DNA from: Bolinopsis microptera | Taxonomy: Eukaryota; Ctenophora; Tentaculata; Lobata; Bolinopsidae | Direction: 5' to 3' | Length of the DNA stretch: 60,000 nt | Assembly: GCF_026151205.1 (NCBI RefSeq) | Contig: NC_087076.1 | Coordinates: 2,181,692-2,241,691, forward strand | Made by a program: the position numbers and the translations under genes | Shown: positions 1 to 11,700 of the stretch, in pieces | Layout: every line of letters starts with the position of its first letter | Position numbering within the stretch: the stretch's first letter is position 1 | The notes under the pieces: model-generated | The model's input: only the letters and a program-made list of their open reading frames with translations | What the model was told of the DNA's origin: nothing | Databases searched by the model: none

Positions 1-2060
1 ACATTAGCCACATAACCCATACTCCCATATGCACTGCTCAGAAAGAAAATCTATTGTTGTTAGGCACTAAAATGTATCAAATGTCACATTTTGTGTGACT
101 TAATTAACTGCAGTTGTCTAATTACCATTCCTTGGCCTGAAACATAGTAGATTAGGTCAATCTAACAATTATGATACAACATTGGTTAAAGGGCACGGAT
201 TGAACGGTTACAAGGCAATATTTAGGTAACTTTGTCACACTCAGAATACCATACCTCTATTCTACTGTGATGTGTCCTCAAAACCCTTTTTACTCATTAT
301 TTGATGGTTGATCTACCAAGTACGGAGTACCAATCATAGCCCTTAAATATGTTGCTTTGAAAAGTTAGCTAATACAGGCACTTGGTTATTGGGAAATGAG
401 GTTAATTCTGTCACAATATATGGAATTTAAAATTTTGGGCGAATTATTTATATCTGATTTTGGTTTGAAAGGCGGGAAAACTTTACATGATGACAATGTA
501 GTTGATGCAAGTTAAGATCAGTTGATGTTTACATTGTCACAAAAAATTATACGAAATCGCAAATAGGTTAAAAACAATGATTATATAATGAAATAGTCTC
601 CTTTAATAACTCTTATAATAACTGATGTGACAAAGTAAACATGTCTTGCCCCTATTTTGAAGATCTATATATTCTATAACTTTATTAGAATTCAACATTC
701 TTTCAGAAAAAATTGGTAGAATATTGTCCAGAACATCAGAGCTCAAGTTTAACAATTTTAGGTTAAATTTGTCAAAGTCACTAAAAATGTGACAAAATTA
801 ACTTTTCCTGCCCAAAAATTTCAAGATAGTGTGTAAAAATTAGCATAGGCTGCTTTATTACCTAAATAAATCAATCCAAACTACAAAAGAATATATGTTA
901 ATGTGATGACGATTACCTAACTCTAATAATAACTGATGTGACAAAGTAAACATGTCTTGCCCCTATTTTGAAGATCTATTTATCTATAACTGTATTAGAA
1001 TTCAACATTCTTTCAGAAACGATTGGTAGAATATTGTCCAGAACATCAGAGCTCAAGTTTAACAATTTCAGGTTAAATTTGTCTAAGTCACTAAAAATGT
1101 GACAAAATTAACTTTTCCTGCCCCAACAATATCAAGATAGTGTGTTAAAATTGGCATAGGAATTAGGATGCTTTATTGCCTATATTAATCGATCCATACT
1201 ACGAAAAAGATCGGTTAATCTGATGACGATTACCTAACTCTTATAATAACTGATGTGACAAAGTAAACATGTCTTGCCCCTATTTTGAAGAACTATACCT
1301 CTATTAGAATACTATGTAACTTTATCATCAAAAAAATTTCGATAAACTAGTTATTTTGCCAGCAAGGAGCTGACAGAGTTATAATAATTTTTTTGTGACG
1401 AAATTACCCTATTTTTGACCATGTTGCGGTAGTTTAATTGTGACACTGTTAACATATTACCACCCGATAATGATTTATGTGACTGGTGCATGGTACTAGC
1501 AGTGTTGTTTGATCCATAGTACGTAATACAAAGGGTTTAAGCTGGTATATCATTATTTGTTCAATTTCACACATGTTCAGATATCATCAAGATTATGTGA
1601 CAAAGTAAACTTGTCTGTGCCTTCTGTGTTTTAATTCCTTGCGACTATATGATATAATAACAATTCCTAGCACTTCCAGGCCATTAAATAAACCTACACT
1701 ACTCAGCATTGCTTATCAGGGTTCCCTAAACATTCTTCACATATTTTCTTAAATGTGTGACACAGTAAACCTGAGTGCACCATCTAACGAAAAAAGTCGT
1801 CAAATATGTAGGTAATGGTCATATGTACCCATCCAATCAACTGGACACTCAAAATTTTGGTCAAAAACGGCAGCAAGGGGTCCATATTTACTCTGTCACA
1901 TGTTTATAGTGTGACAATGTAACCATTTCCGTGCCGGCCGTATTTAAGCGATATCTTATCACCTGATTAAGATATCGTTATGTGACAAAGTTAGCCTAGA
2001 GGATGAGACGATTATCCTAACCATCAAGGGTTTGTGTAATTTCATAGTGTGACAAAGTCA
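1..2060. repeat. Degenerate TGTGAC(A)AAGT-motif repeat field
   Basis: No gene is visible. The motif TGTGACAAAGTAAAC or a close variant (TGTGACAAAATTAAC, TGTGACACAGTAAAC, TGTGACAATGTAACC, TGTGACAAAGTCAAC) recurs at about 627, 790, 940, 1097, 1257, 1395, 1438, 1597, 1756, 1912, 1980 and 2048, and in inverse form near 233, 410 and 535. Spacing is often about 150 bp. I read this as a decayed satellite or an old tandemly amplified element. No open frame of any length runs through it. Confidence 0.7.
609..1310. repeat. Tandem repeat, period about 311-317 bp, 2.2 copies
   Basis: The segment starting ACTCTTATAATAACTGATG at 609 recurs at about 921 and 1236. Each copy carries the stretches 'cttgcccctattttgaag', 'attcaacattctttcag' and 'gtccagaacatcagagctc'. 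The first two copies are nearly full length and the third breaks off near 1310. This is the best preserved part of the surrounding TGTGAC field. Confidence 0.85.
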
Positions 2061-2319
2061 ACTACACTGTGCCTTTTAATAGGGTCACTTATATTTACCA
2101 ATATCCTCAAACTCAAATGAACGTGTCCATATATAATAACGCTGCTTATCTTTTTACAGCAACACATTTTCCAGGTTACATAGCCGATAAGAAGTTTGCT
2201 GTAAGCGCAACGCGCAGCGTCTATTCAATTGTTATTTTACAATTATATGTCACATTTATTAATTATTATAGAGCTAAAATTTTAGAAGCAGAATAATTTG
2301 TAGGGAAAATTCGGTCGTT

Positions 2320-2500
2320 TGCGGAGTATAGGCCGTGAACACTGCAATGCCAATAACGGGGAGATTCCAAAACCGCACGCTCATGATTTGTGATTGAGCG
2401 CGCGCCTCTACGAACATCGGTACCGCTCAAGCATAAAATACTGAGCAGTACGTGGTTCTGCGTAGACATATAATAGCACAAGTTTCATTCAACTTCCCAA
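2320..2500. repeat. Dispersed repeat also present at 52840-52890 and 53330-53380
   Basis: The reverse complement of this stretch (gccaataacgg, gagcgcgcgcctct, ggtaccgctc) matches the sequence around 52840-52890 and 53335-53375. At the second locus the copy is split by two nested insertions, so this copy serves as the uninterrupted reference. No coding capacity is visible. Confidence 0.7.
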
Positions 2501-2507
2501 TTATGTG

Positions 2508-2837
2508 TTAACGGGTGATACTCGTAAAATATCTGTTCCGACCGTCGACGAGTCCAAATCGGCGCGCGTCCTAGTAGGTTATAAACCTAAAAATTATGTG
2601 ACATGTACAATGTAAGTGTATTGTTGTTAAACTTAAACATTCAATGTGTAATGATTGGATATGCTCAAATTTTTTTCAAAGTTTCCTTTCTATTCACTGT
2701 TTAAGTGTTTAAAGGTTCGGGTAAAATTTTGTTAGGATTGGATTGCATTGATATGACTAAAGTTAATTTGTAAGTTTATAACCTACCAGGACGCGCCCCG
2801 AGTATGGAACAGATATTTTACGAGTATCACCCGTTAA
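2508..2837. mobile_element. MITE with ~75-bp terminal inverted repeats
   Basis: The left end TTAACGGGTGATACTCGTAA is inverted at the right end (CGAGTATCACCCGTTAA). The inversion continues inward through 'atctgttcc', 'gcgcgtcctagtaggttata' and the matching 'ataacctaccaggacgcg'. The unique centre is AT-rich and has no transposase. Single related end units occur at 2945-3022, 4370-4460 and 52889-52955. Confidence 0.8.
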
Positions 2838-2944
2838 AAGTTAATTAAATATAATGATTACCTGGCACGCCAATCCAATGCGCAGTGCCGGGTACGTTTC
2901 TCGCATATAAATTGCTCTAACCAGAGCCCTTGTGCTTACAGTGT

Positions 2945-3022
2945 TGTAGGTTTGTAACCTACCAGGACGCGCGCCGAGTTGGACTCGTCGACAACAATTA
3001 TTTTACGAATATCACCCGTTAG
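2945..3022 (+). repeat. Solo terminal unit of the 2508-2837 MITE family
   Basis: It reads 'gtaacctaccaggacgcgcg', then 'ccgagttggactcgtcgac', then 'ttttacgaatatcacccgtt'. This matches one end of the neighbouring MITE without a partner end nearby. Confidence 0.65.
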
Positions 3023-3039
3023 TATAATATGTAATACTT

Positions 3040-3436
3040 GTAGCGCGATGCACTACTGGGTCGCGCCGCGCATCAAATAATTCTTCTCGGTAGATCGGCG
3101 AGATGCACCACTGTGCCTCACCGAGCTGCGAAGGATTGACATCGTGAATCAAATGTAATACCTGAGTGTTATGGATAGGTTCGTACTTTTGTTTAATCCG
3201 AGAATTCTGTTATATCAGGGTGCTAAGGAAAACTTTGTAGCGCGATGCGTTACTGTGCCGCGCCGCGCACTCAATAAGGCTTCTCACAGCGACAGATCGG
3301 CGAGATGCGCTACTGTGCCGCGCCGAGCTGCCATGAATTGACATCGTGAATCAAATGTAATACCTGAGTGTTATGGATAGGTTCGTACTTTTGTTTAATC
3401 CGAGAATTCTGTTATATCAGGGTGCTAAGGAAAACT
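3040..3436. repeat. Tandem duplication, two copies of about 197-200 bp
   Basis: The unit begins GTAGCGCGATGC at 3040 and again at 3237, and ends 'gtgctaaggaaaact' both times. The last 120 bp of the two copies look identical, while the GC-rich first part is diverged. Sub-repeats 'cggcgagatgc' and 'ccgcgccg' occur inside. No gene is seen. Confidence 0.85.
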
Positions 3437-3723
3437 ATAAACTATAAAATCAGCTTAATGCCTCCGGCTAATAGTAGACAGTAGTAGCAGTAAAAGGTGT
3501 ACGTGAGAATAGAAGACAAAAAACATGGATAGCCCCTATATCCAGTGTCTCCGGACACCTTAGGAAAATGGAGAAGAGCTACGAGGGATACAAAATAATG
3601 ATTAATTTGCTACATAACACGTTGTATATATTTCTCGTGCACGCGAAGCGTGCACGCCGGCGCGCGATCAAAAGGGCTTACTGCTTACAGCGTGTGTCAA
3701 ATGATTAATCACTATACACTCGA

Positions 3724-3821
3724 CAAATGGCATGGCATAAAATGGAGACTATTTCTATGGAGAAAATGGAAAAACCTATGAGTAATTCTCCATTTTCTCC
3801 ATTTATGCCATTGGCCCCCCC
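3724..3821. repeat. Short palindromic insertion (AATGGCAT...ATGCCATT)
   Basis: The ends AATGGCATGGCATAAAATGG and CCATTTATGCCATT are inverted, with repeated 'ccattttctccat' inside. The sequence is absent from the two other copies of the host MITE, so it is an insertion or local expansion. A C-run (ccccccc) follows directly. Confidence 0.55.
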
Positions 3822-3998
3822 ACTGTCACGTGAATTTTTAACACGTCCTCGCTCTAGGTTGCCCTGAATGAATATTCGGACACCTAACCCTCTAATCTGA
3901 TCCCAACCCTAACCCACTCTCTAAGCTAAAGAATATACTGAAACCCTTACCCTAACGAGAAATTAGACCAATTTCCTTATTATATATGGTCATATCAC

Positions 3999-4069
3999 TT
4001 ACTGGGCGGCGCTCAGCCTGTCATTTTGCCGAACTTCTCTGTTTATGAACATTATAGCTTCCCAGGTGA
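3999..4069. mobile_element. 71-bp miniature element with 9-bp target-site duplication
   Basis: TCATATCAC stands at 3990-3998 and again at 4070-4078, bracketing TTACTGGGCGGCGCTCAGCC ... TTCCCAGGTGA. The homologous MITE at 26532-26926 has the uninterrupted site. The ends form a weak inverted repeat (TTACTGGG / TCACCTGGG). Relatives lie at 18771-18852 and, inverted, at about 52739-52808. Confidence 0.8.
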
Positions 4070-4750
4070 TCATATCACGAGATTATCCAGACAGTTTTTC
4101 GCCCATACCAGGGGAGCATTTTAACCTTATGTCAGTCATGTGGGGTGATTTGGAATCAGCGTTCGAAATTAATTGACGATGTCAATTCTTCGCAGCTCGG
4201 CGCGGCCCAGTTAGTACAACATTTGAAAATACATCGATTCAAGTTGGTTTTAGAAAAATCTTGAAAATCAAGTGCAGAGTATAAAGTAATTTAGCACGTT
4301 CAAGGGATAAATGAGATTTATAATTATTGCTCATGATTTAAGATTGTACTCTGCCAATTAAGTAAATTGTAAGTTTATCTTTATAATCTTCCAAGATGCC
4401 CGCTAAGTTGGACTCGTCGACGGTCTAATATAATATTAATGGAAATGGAACAAATACTTTAAGAGAATCAGCTGTTAACCTGCCAATCGCATTACTTGAT
4501 TTATGTCCATTGTGGAACTGTTACACATATTTTGAATTAATTACAAAGTAGGAGCTTCATATTCTGAAATACAACTACAAGTGCTTGTCGATTTGCAGAA
4601 TTTCAAATAATGTTTTGGCTGCAACAACTAAGGGACTATGGACATTCCTATATTACGAATTTATTCACAGACTCTGCCATATAACATGCTATTGTATTTC
4701 TTGTCCTAACTTTTTAGGAAAACTTTAATTTTGATTCACGATCTTTACTA

Positions 4751-4923
4751 AGGGGTCGTTCACATGTTACGTAATCAGCCGAGGGAATGGGGTTTCCAAA
4801 TGATTACGCTAGTGTAATTTTGACACAATGGTATATGTAACTGTAAAACTGATTACATGTTACAGAGGGGGGGGGTGGTAAAAATTGTTCAAGAAGTGAT
4901 TACGTAATATTTGAACGTCCCCT
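4751..4923. mobile_element. MITE with AGGGGTCGTTCA-type inverted ends
   Basis: The left end AGGGGTCGTTCACATGTTAC, continuing GTAATCA, is inverted at the right as TGATTACGTAATATTTGAAC followed by GTCCCCT. The element is about 173 bp with a G-run near 4867. The end sequence recalls ISL2EU/IS4EU or Harbinger-type non-autonomous elements, but the short target duplication needed to decide is ambiguous. Confidence 0.65.
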
Positions 4924-5103
4924 ATCTTGGTGTATTTTTAAGTGGAGTAGATAATGCATATGCAATATGCTTATAGTTATACAAATGAACAAGCCCAATT
5001 TATAGCTGTCGATGTATTTTGTTTTTACACTGTTACATGTGATGTAGCCGGCTAGTACAATTCATTAATCTAATTTGAGAAGTTTACAACTTTAGCTCTC
5101 TTT

Positions 5104-5129
5104 CATCCGGTAACCGTGGTTACCGGATG
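5104..5129. other. Perfect 12-bp inverted repeat (hairpin)
   Basis: CATCCGGTAACC, a 2-nt loop (GT), then GGTTACCGGATG. It lies about 550 bp downstream of the last tropomyosin stop codon. It could be a remnant transposon end or a structured RNA element; nothing decides between them. Confidence 0.5.
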
Positions 5130-5681
5130 CACCCCGCCGGCAACTGCTTGCTGTTCCTTAATTAAATTGTAAATGTTAATATTACTGAGTTCAAAACGGG
5201 TATTCGCAATTTAGCCGGATGTATCATTTAAAAGGATTTTTACATTTTAGCATATTTGGATTTCAGCGTGTACTCAATAAACAAAGAAACTAATAATGTC
5301 CATGCTAACTTTGACTCTAATTTGTGAATTTCCAGTCAATAAAGATGCCATATATTGCGGGGTTTCGAAACAATATGAACAATACTTTTCATAATCATTA
5401 AGTTATAAACAGTATTTACAATAAATCGGTACAAACTAAAGTTCCGAACGGCTGGCCAAGTTGGACCCGTGCCTGTACTCCTCGATATCTCTCTTTCTCG
5501 GACCTCCCGCCCTAAATAAAAAACAGCAACTATATATTCAAAGAGAAGACGAGTGTAGTGGCAACTTCCGCCCAGTCTTGGTGTAGAAAAGTAGTGTCAC
5601 GTGACAAGCTTGGAGGAAGGTTGGGCGGGAGCCCTCTCTCATGCAAGCCACTGTATAGGGAATCCCAGCCAAGGACACAAT

Positions 5682-5764
5682 TTATATGTCGTCGATCTCG
5701 GCGTTGACGGCAGCGAGCTCGTCTTTGGTAGCGGCGTGTGATTCTTGCTCCTTTTCGAGGTCAT
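5682..5764 (-). CDS. Tropomyosin exon 9b (alternative last exon)
   Basis: 83 bp, phase-1 acceptor, reading DLEKEQESHAATKDELAAVN then AEIDDI and stop. It is a duplicated alternative to 9a about 1.6 kb further downstream. Terminal exon choice in tropomyosin usually sets actin affinity and troponin response; the use here is inferred. Confidence 0.9.
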
Positions 5765-8700
5765 CTGTAATGAGAGGTTTTGTTACCGGAATGTGGGACA
5801 CGTTTACAATTTGAATTAGCAATGGGTGTGTAGAATGGTATGTGCTGGTTCTCAAGAATTCCCAGGCGACGATTTTGGCCATTTATAGTATTGCTCGGTT
5901 GCTGTAAGTTAACCCTGTCAAGAAGTTGAGTATTCCCGGAATTTTAAAATATCATCCTGACATACTTTTAACATTCAGAAGCCGTACAAGGCCACATTGA
6001 GTCTGGTAACCCAAACGAAAACTTAGTTAGTTATTTTGCGTTGAAGCATCTTGTCATCAGTTTTAAACGAAAGAATGTGTAAATTTAAGGCCGGAGAGCA
6101 ATTTCTGTCAGAAACCACACCTATCGGAACTGAAGCAGTATCAACACGTGACCAGCATGTCACCTGATATAATACCTCTGATCTGATTGGTTTAGAGAAA
6201 ATCTAGAATGATAACAACTGAGGCCTTTGACTAGCCGCGCGCGTTTCAGAGGTCCAAAAATTTATAGTAGACCATTTTGACAGGCTTTTTCATATTTGAT
6301 TGGGGTCTATTATGCAAATGCGGACTTAACGAGCCGCGCGCATGCCTGCTAGTTTTGCTGGTGTTGCTTTCGTGCGAATCATTTACGTATGCAAAGGACA
6401 GGAAAATTAATGCCGCTGATTATTTGAAAGTTCTCAAAAATTGTGCTTTAAACTCGATCATTGAGTTATCTAAAAATAATATTGATATTTACAATGTCAC
6501 TTTTAGTACAGACAGTACTATTGTCGCCAAAACATGAACATAAAATAATAATCTATCAATCGTATTGGTATATCAAATTTAAGATTTTTATAGCTTAAAA
6601 ATACAAAACATAAATCATAGCTCTTAAGTAAGTTCAATTCAAAGACTCGTAAAATTCAAATCAATAATGTAAAATTAATATATTGTTATCATACTCCACT
6701 GGTCATATAAAAAGTTCCTGTGAAGGAACCTCAAAAACTTTATTTGTCCATATTTTATGTTACATCCCTCCTATATGTGCATGTTCAACAAAATTGTTAG
6801 TCTAATGAGACTAATAGCAATTATAAACCTCTATGATAATAAATAAATTATTCCGTGCAAAATAACAGGCGCTACTAGGGTCATACTTCTAGATATCTTA
6901 ATATATTGCAATCATTGAAAAAGAGGTGTGCTTTAAAGTTTAGCGAGCAATTCAATCATAAATCAAAGCATCGGGGATTAACCCCTTGAACATGAATTTC
7001 ATGATCAGTCCTTAATCAGGGGATTTTAAAACTAATCCGAAAGTTTCTTAAAAATTGAAATGCTAGTGACATCTTCAATTATCTCCAATAATGAGATAAT
7101 CAATTAATTATCTCCAATAATGAGATACCAGACGACACACCTAATAAAATCCACATTCCTGGAACCTAATACACATCTAGCTGGCAGTTTTACCGGCAAC
7201 AACAAAACAATTGATGGTTACCATGGCAACACCACGGTTAGTGTTTCAAAGAATGGATGTGTCCAGACACCAGTCCAGAAGATTTCTACAAATCTCATCA
7301 TGCGTCAAAGAAAATCAAGAGTGCTAGGATCAGAGTGATTATATGTCGTTAATTTCAGCGTTTAGTTCTTCGAGATCTGCCCGGGTAGTTTTGTGGGACT
7401 CCTGTTCTCTTTCTAGGTCTCCTGTGTAACATGCAGTTAATTGAACATGCAACATTACAGTCTCTTATTACATGCACCTCAGAGTTACTCACTGCAACCT
7501 TATTTCACTTATAGCATCATTTCACTTTCACTGGTAGCCTCACTTTACTTTCATTTAAGGTCTTAATTCACTTTCACTGGCGGTCTCACTCTACTTTCAC
7601 TTAAAGCCTTGTGTCACTTTCAGCCTTATTTCACTTCTTCACTCGTTTCACTTTATTCGCTAATATGTACCAATACTTGCAAGACGATTCCTACAGATGC
7701 ACCTCTAAAAACTGTCTCACAATGTCAGCACTTTTCACACAATCTCCAGCTGGAAGCTATCAACAGCTAACAACTCAGTGCTAGTGCTCTGAGGGAGCCG
7801 CCACCAAGTTATCACACTGTATACAACCAGCAGACAGCAAGCCTTGCTGGTTTAACTATAACAGACCTGGAACTGTCTGATTGGTTAGTTTAAATCCAGC
7901 CCTCTGATTGGTTGGTTTCAGTCACATGACTTTGTAGCTGCTGCAAGACATCTCAGTACCCTTACTTCCTCTCGTTAGAAGCTCCAATTAGGATAATATT
8001 TTAGAGAAAGTAATGACGGTGGCTAAATGAGTCAGGACCAAGTCTGTCACGTGATGTCCATATAAGGAGTGTTAGACTTAGAGACAACTTAGATAAGGAG
8101 GAGGGATAATAGTCAGACATAATCACTTCTACAATTACACACGGCTCAGCTTTAATGACTGGGAATGTGTAGCTCACACCAGGATAATCACGTGACCACA
8201 TTTTAGCGAGATATGTCAGTACAGAGAGCTACACTAGGAGATACGATGTCTTAAAGTTGGGATCTCACACAAGAGGGACGGAACATGTAAATTAAGAAAC
8301 CTGGAAAGTACTCTAAAATCACGTAGAGACACTTTGTAAGGCTCTACGATCAAGTAGAAACACTTCAGAGGATCAATGGTAAGATCGGTATAATGCGGAC
8401 CATGACACAAGCTCTACTCGGCCCTGGGAGATTGCTGGCTCACATCACATTTCACAGGATCACATGATGACTGAACCTTATTTCACATGTTTAGCTGAAA
8501 GCCTTGTGCTGCAATTTCCACTGTTTAGTCGTGTTCAAGGTCTCCAGCTGTCTCTGGTAATTCTCCTTCTCTGCTATCTTAGCAGCATTTAGCTCCTCCA
8601 TAGCCTCAACAGTTACCTCACGGTCGTCTTCTATCTCGCCCACTATTATCCACTCTTTCGTCGCATTCAACAGCTCATAATGTTTGTTGCTCTCGGCCAT

Positions 8701-11700
8701 TTTCGCCGCGATCACCCGCTCCATAGCCTCTATTTCCATCTCACAGTTCCCTCTAATTTCCCCAACTATATGCGACAACACGTCCTTGTTCACAAATTTC
8801 CGGCCTCGCAGATCTAAAGATTTGGGTCACAGCGCTCGACATACACACAGCACGGTAGGTTAGCTAGGTTAGCTTAGATAGCTGGGTTAGCTTAAATTGC
8901 TTAGTTCGCTCGAAATGCACACACAGCTCGCAATTAGTTATTAGATTGTGCTTAAAGAAGGTTTAATCGATATAAATAGTTACATATCAGCTAAAGTAGG
9001 ACTATTTAATGCTTGTTGAATTAACAGTAGTTACAAGACATTCCTGGTATACATTCCTGGTATACATTCCTGGTATACACATGTACAGTTGTAGTGTACA
9101 GTACACACGTGACACTTCTAAATATGCGAAACTTACTTTCGAGTTTGAGGATGTTCTCGTCGAGAACCTGGATCTGTCTCTCAGCGTTCTCAGCTCGGAT
9201 GGAGAGATCGGACTTGGACTGTTCCAGTTCCCGGATGTTCTCCTCAAGTTTCTCCTCTCTCTCTGATTGCTGAAAGGAGGGGGAATGTTAGAAATGTGAA
9301 GTGAAGAATACTGGTATTAATCTGAGCAGTGTTGTAGTAGTAGTAGTACCGTTATTATAGTAACACGGCAGCTAGAGAGTAAATAGACAACTTTCAACAG
9401 ACTATAGTATAGACTACAGCAGTAGTCTATAATATAGACTGTAGTGAGTGGTAAACAAAACTCCGCGCACACTCCGAGATGTAAGGAAGATGGAATGTGG
9501 CTAGATTCCATGAGGGGGTGCTGACAGTGCCCACTTTAGTGCTCTATAGACAGGGCAAATACAGGAAACAGTCGGACTCGCTACCATGGCACCAGACATA
9601 TTACTGTACTGTTACCATGGTTACAGTACTAATACTGGTAATCCTGGAACCAGTTATACTAGCCAAGTTATACTAGCCAACCAGTTATACTATCCAAGCT
9701 ACTTCTTTACAGTTTACGCAAGGTTAGCTGTTTAGTAAGTAGATGCAGGATAACCTAGGGGAACACTTGTCGTATTCTACTCACTAGAGCCTAGTTTAAA
9801 TGATGCTTTACATAGCAGTAACTATTCAGTAACTAGCCTGTAAGATAACGTATCTACACAGCAGATGAAGGTCAGATTAATGGAGCCTGATACAATGGGA
9901 GAGTAGGCCAGGAGAATAGGTGTACTGCTGTGTACCCTACTGTATATCTCAATACCCGTCCTTACAAATCAGGGAATATTTAAAGAGGAGGGATTGTAGT
10001 GGTGCAGACTAGGGAGACCTGGAGCACTAGGGTACTGGTTTCTATCTAATACAATTAGCTATTTTTCAACTTTTAGCCGTTGAAGAAGGAGTGAGTCTTT
10101 TGTTGCCATGGTTACGGTGACTCGATTGGTGAGGTAAATTCCAGTTGGTTCTGATAACAAGGTTATATTTGAGGAGGAAGCCACCTGGGGAGGACGAGTA
10201 GCACGCACAGTTACTACACTCCCCTCTCTCTCTACACATGCAGCCTGCTACCTGGTTCTCTGCTACCTGGCTGCAAGCCAGAACCTATAACTTACCAGAC
10301 CCTCGGCAGCTTCCATCTTCTTCAGGATGTTGTTGATGTTTGTCACCTCAATCTCGAGTTCCTTCACCTTGCTGAAAAAGATAAACATTTGGGAAGTGGG
10401 GTCTTAACTTATAGATGTATTTAGGGATGAATCTCTAGTAAATGAAAATAAAAGAACAAATGTAAAAGAGAATTGAAATATTTAGCTAACCTCTCAGCAG
10501 TCTCACTGTTGCCCTCAGCACGGCTGAGATCCTCCTCCAACATCTTGATCTTTCGGTTGGCCTGTAAAGAAGTATACGTTACACTCGGTATATTAGACGT
10601 TACACTCTATATTGTAACGTTTAGGGATACAGTTTAGCAGATCATTCGCTTAAATTCCTGTTCAGTATTTGGGGAAATTGCCAGCACTTCTACTTTCACA
10701 TCTCACAATTACAATCATACATCAGTCCAGGCAATAGGAGGATGATTATACAGGACAAATGTTACATTTAACAGTACATTTACAGTACTGTTTACTACTC
10801 AGGGAAATAATAATTTATAGAGACGGGGTCAAGTTACACACTCGGGGGAGGGGGGGGGGGGCGTTTAATAGTACATTTTGGTCATGTTTAGTAACCCCCC
10901 TCGTTCAGTAACCCCCGCATATAACCTACAATTCCCGCAACTCTTTATCCGTGAGAGATATAGAGCTCTCATATAACTAGCGGAGAGTGGAACACTCCGT
11001 GGATAGAGGATAACCTCTATTGTTCAGACTGCATGCAATCAGGCGAAGTGGGGGCCCCGTGTGATAATTAATAATGTATAAAATACGGGGATTTTGAACA
11101 AAGGGGTTAGAAGAGGTGCGAGTGTGTGATAGTGGGACGGCGGTGCACTATGAGGGGGACTATGAGGGGGTGTGCTCTGAACAAAGGAACACACTATCTA
11201 CACTCTCATCTGCTCCATACGCGACATTTTGGGGAACAATTTGGCCTCTTATCCTAGCCCTACTTGTCATCGTGTCCCTGTTTCAAGTGTAGTCCAGCAC
11301 TTTGAGCTGACAGAATGATTGTTCATCTGTAATAAGAGGAAACAGATTCTCTTCAGTGTTTTCTAACTTCTGACTTAATTGTAGCGGAGTTGTGAGACAG
11401 TGAGGGAAAAGACAAAGAGTGATTGTTCTCGAAATAAAGGAGGTTTAATGTTTATTGCAGTGATATGATTACACAGCTGGAATAGTGGAATGTAGGCCCG
11501 TATGAAATGTGATATCGTGGAATGTGAACTCCGAGATACGCCACATACGTGACCTCCCTGTAATCGCTCCTTCACAACAAAATCTTCCAGCACGTAATTA
11601 TATAGTGGACCAGTGTTTGGACGGTGATGTTTCTTCAATGTAGGACTAAGCACGTGTGTTTGTGTGACTGTGTGTGTGTAATCATTACAGGCTACAGGGC

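Larger units (their letters stand above)
3697..4303 (-). mobile_element. MITE with 8-bp TSD family, old copy with two insertions
   Basis: Read on the minus strand this matches the better copies at 26532-26926 and 52972-53328. It has the end 'gtgctaaat', the block 'ccccacatgac', the telomere-like 'gggttagggttgggatcag' and the end 'gtatagtgattaatcat'. It is interrupted by a 71-bp element at 3999-4069 and by a 97-bp palindromic stretch at about 3724-3821. No open frame is seen. Confidence 0.75.

Noticed and set aside
6277-6537. 86-codon plus-strand frame with a signal-peptide-like leucine run
   Set aside because: It lacks an ATG at its start, lies in the tropomyosin 3' region on the opposite strand and shows no family similarity or splice context.
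9009-9266. Plus-strand 85-codon frame overlapping tropomyosin exon 7
   Set aside because: Antisense shadow of a strongly supported coiled-coil exon.
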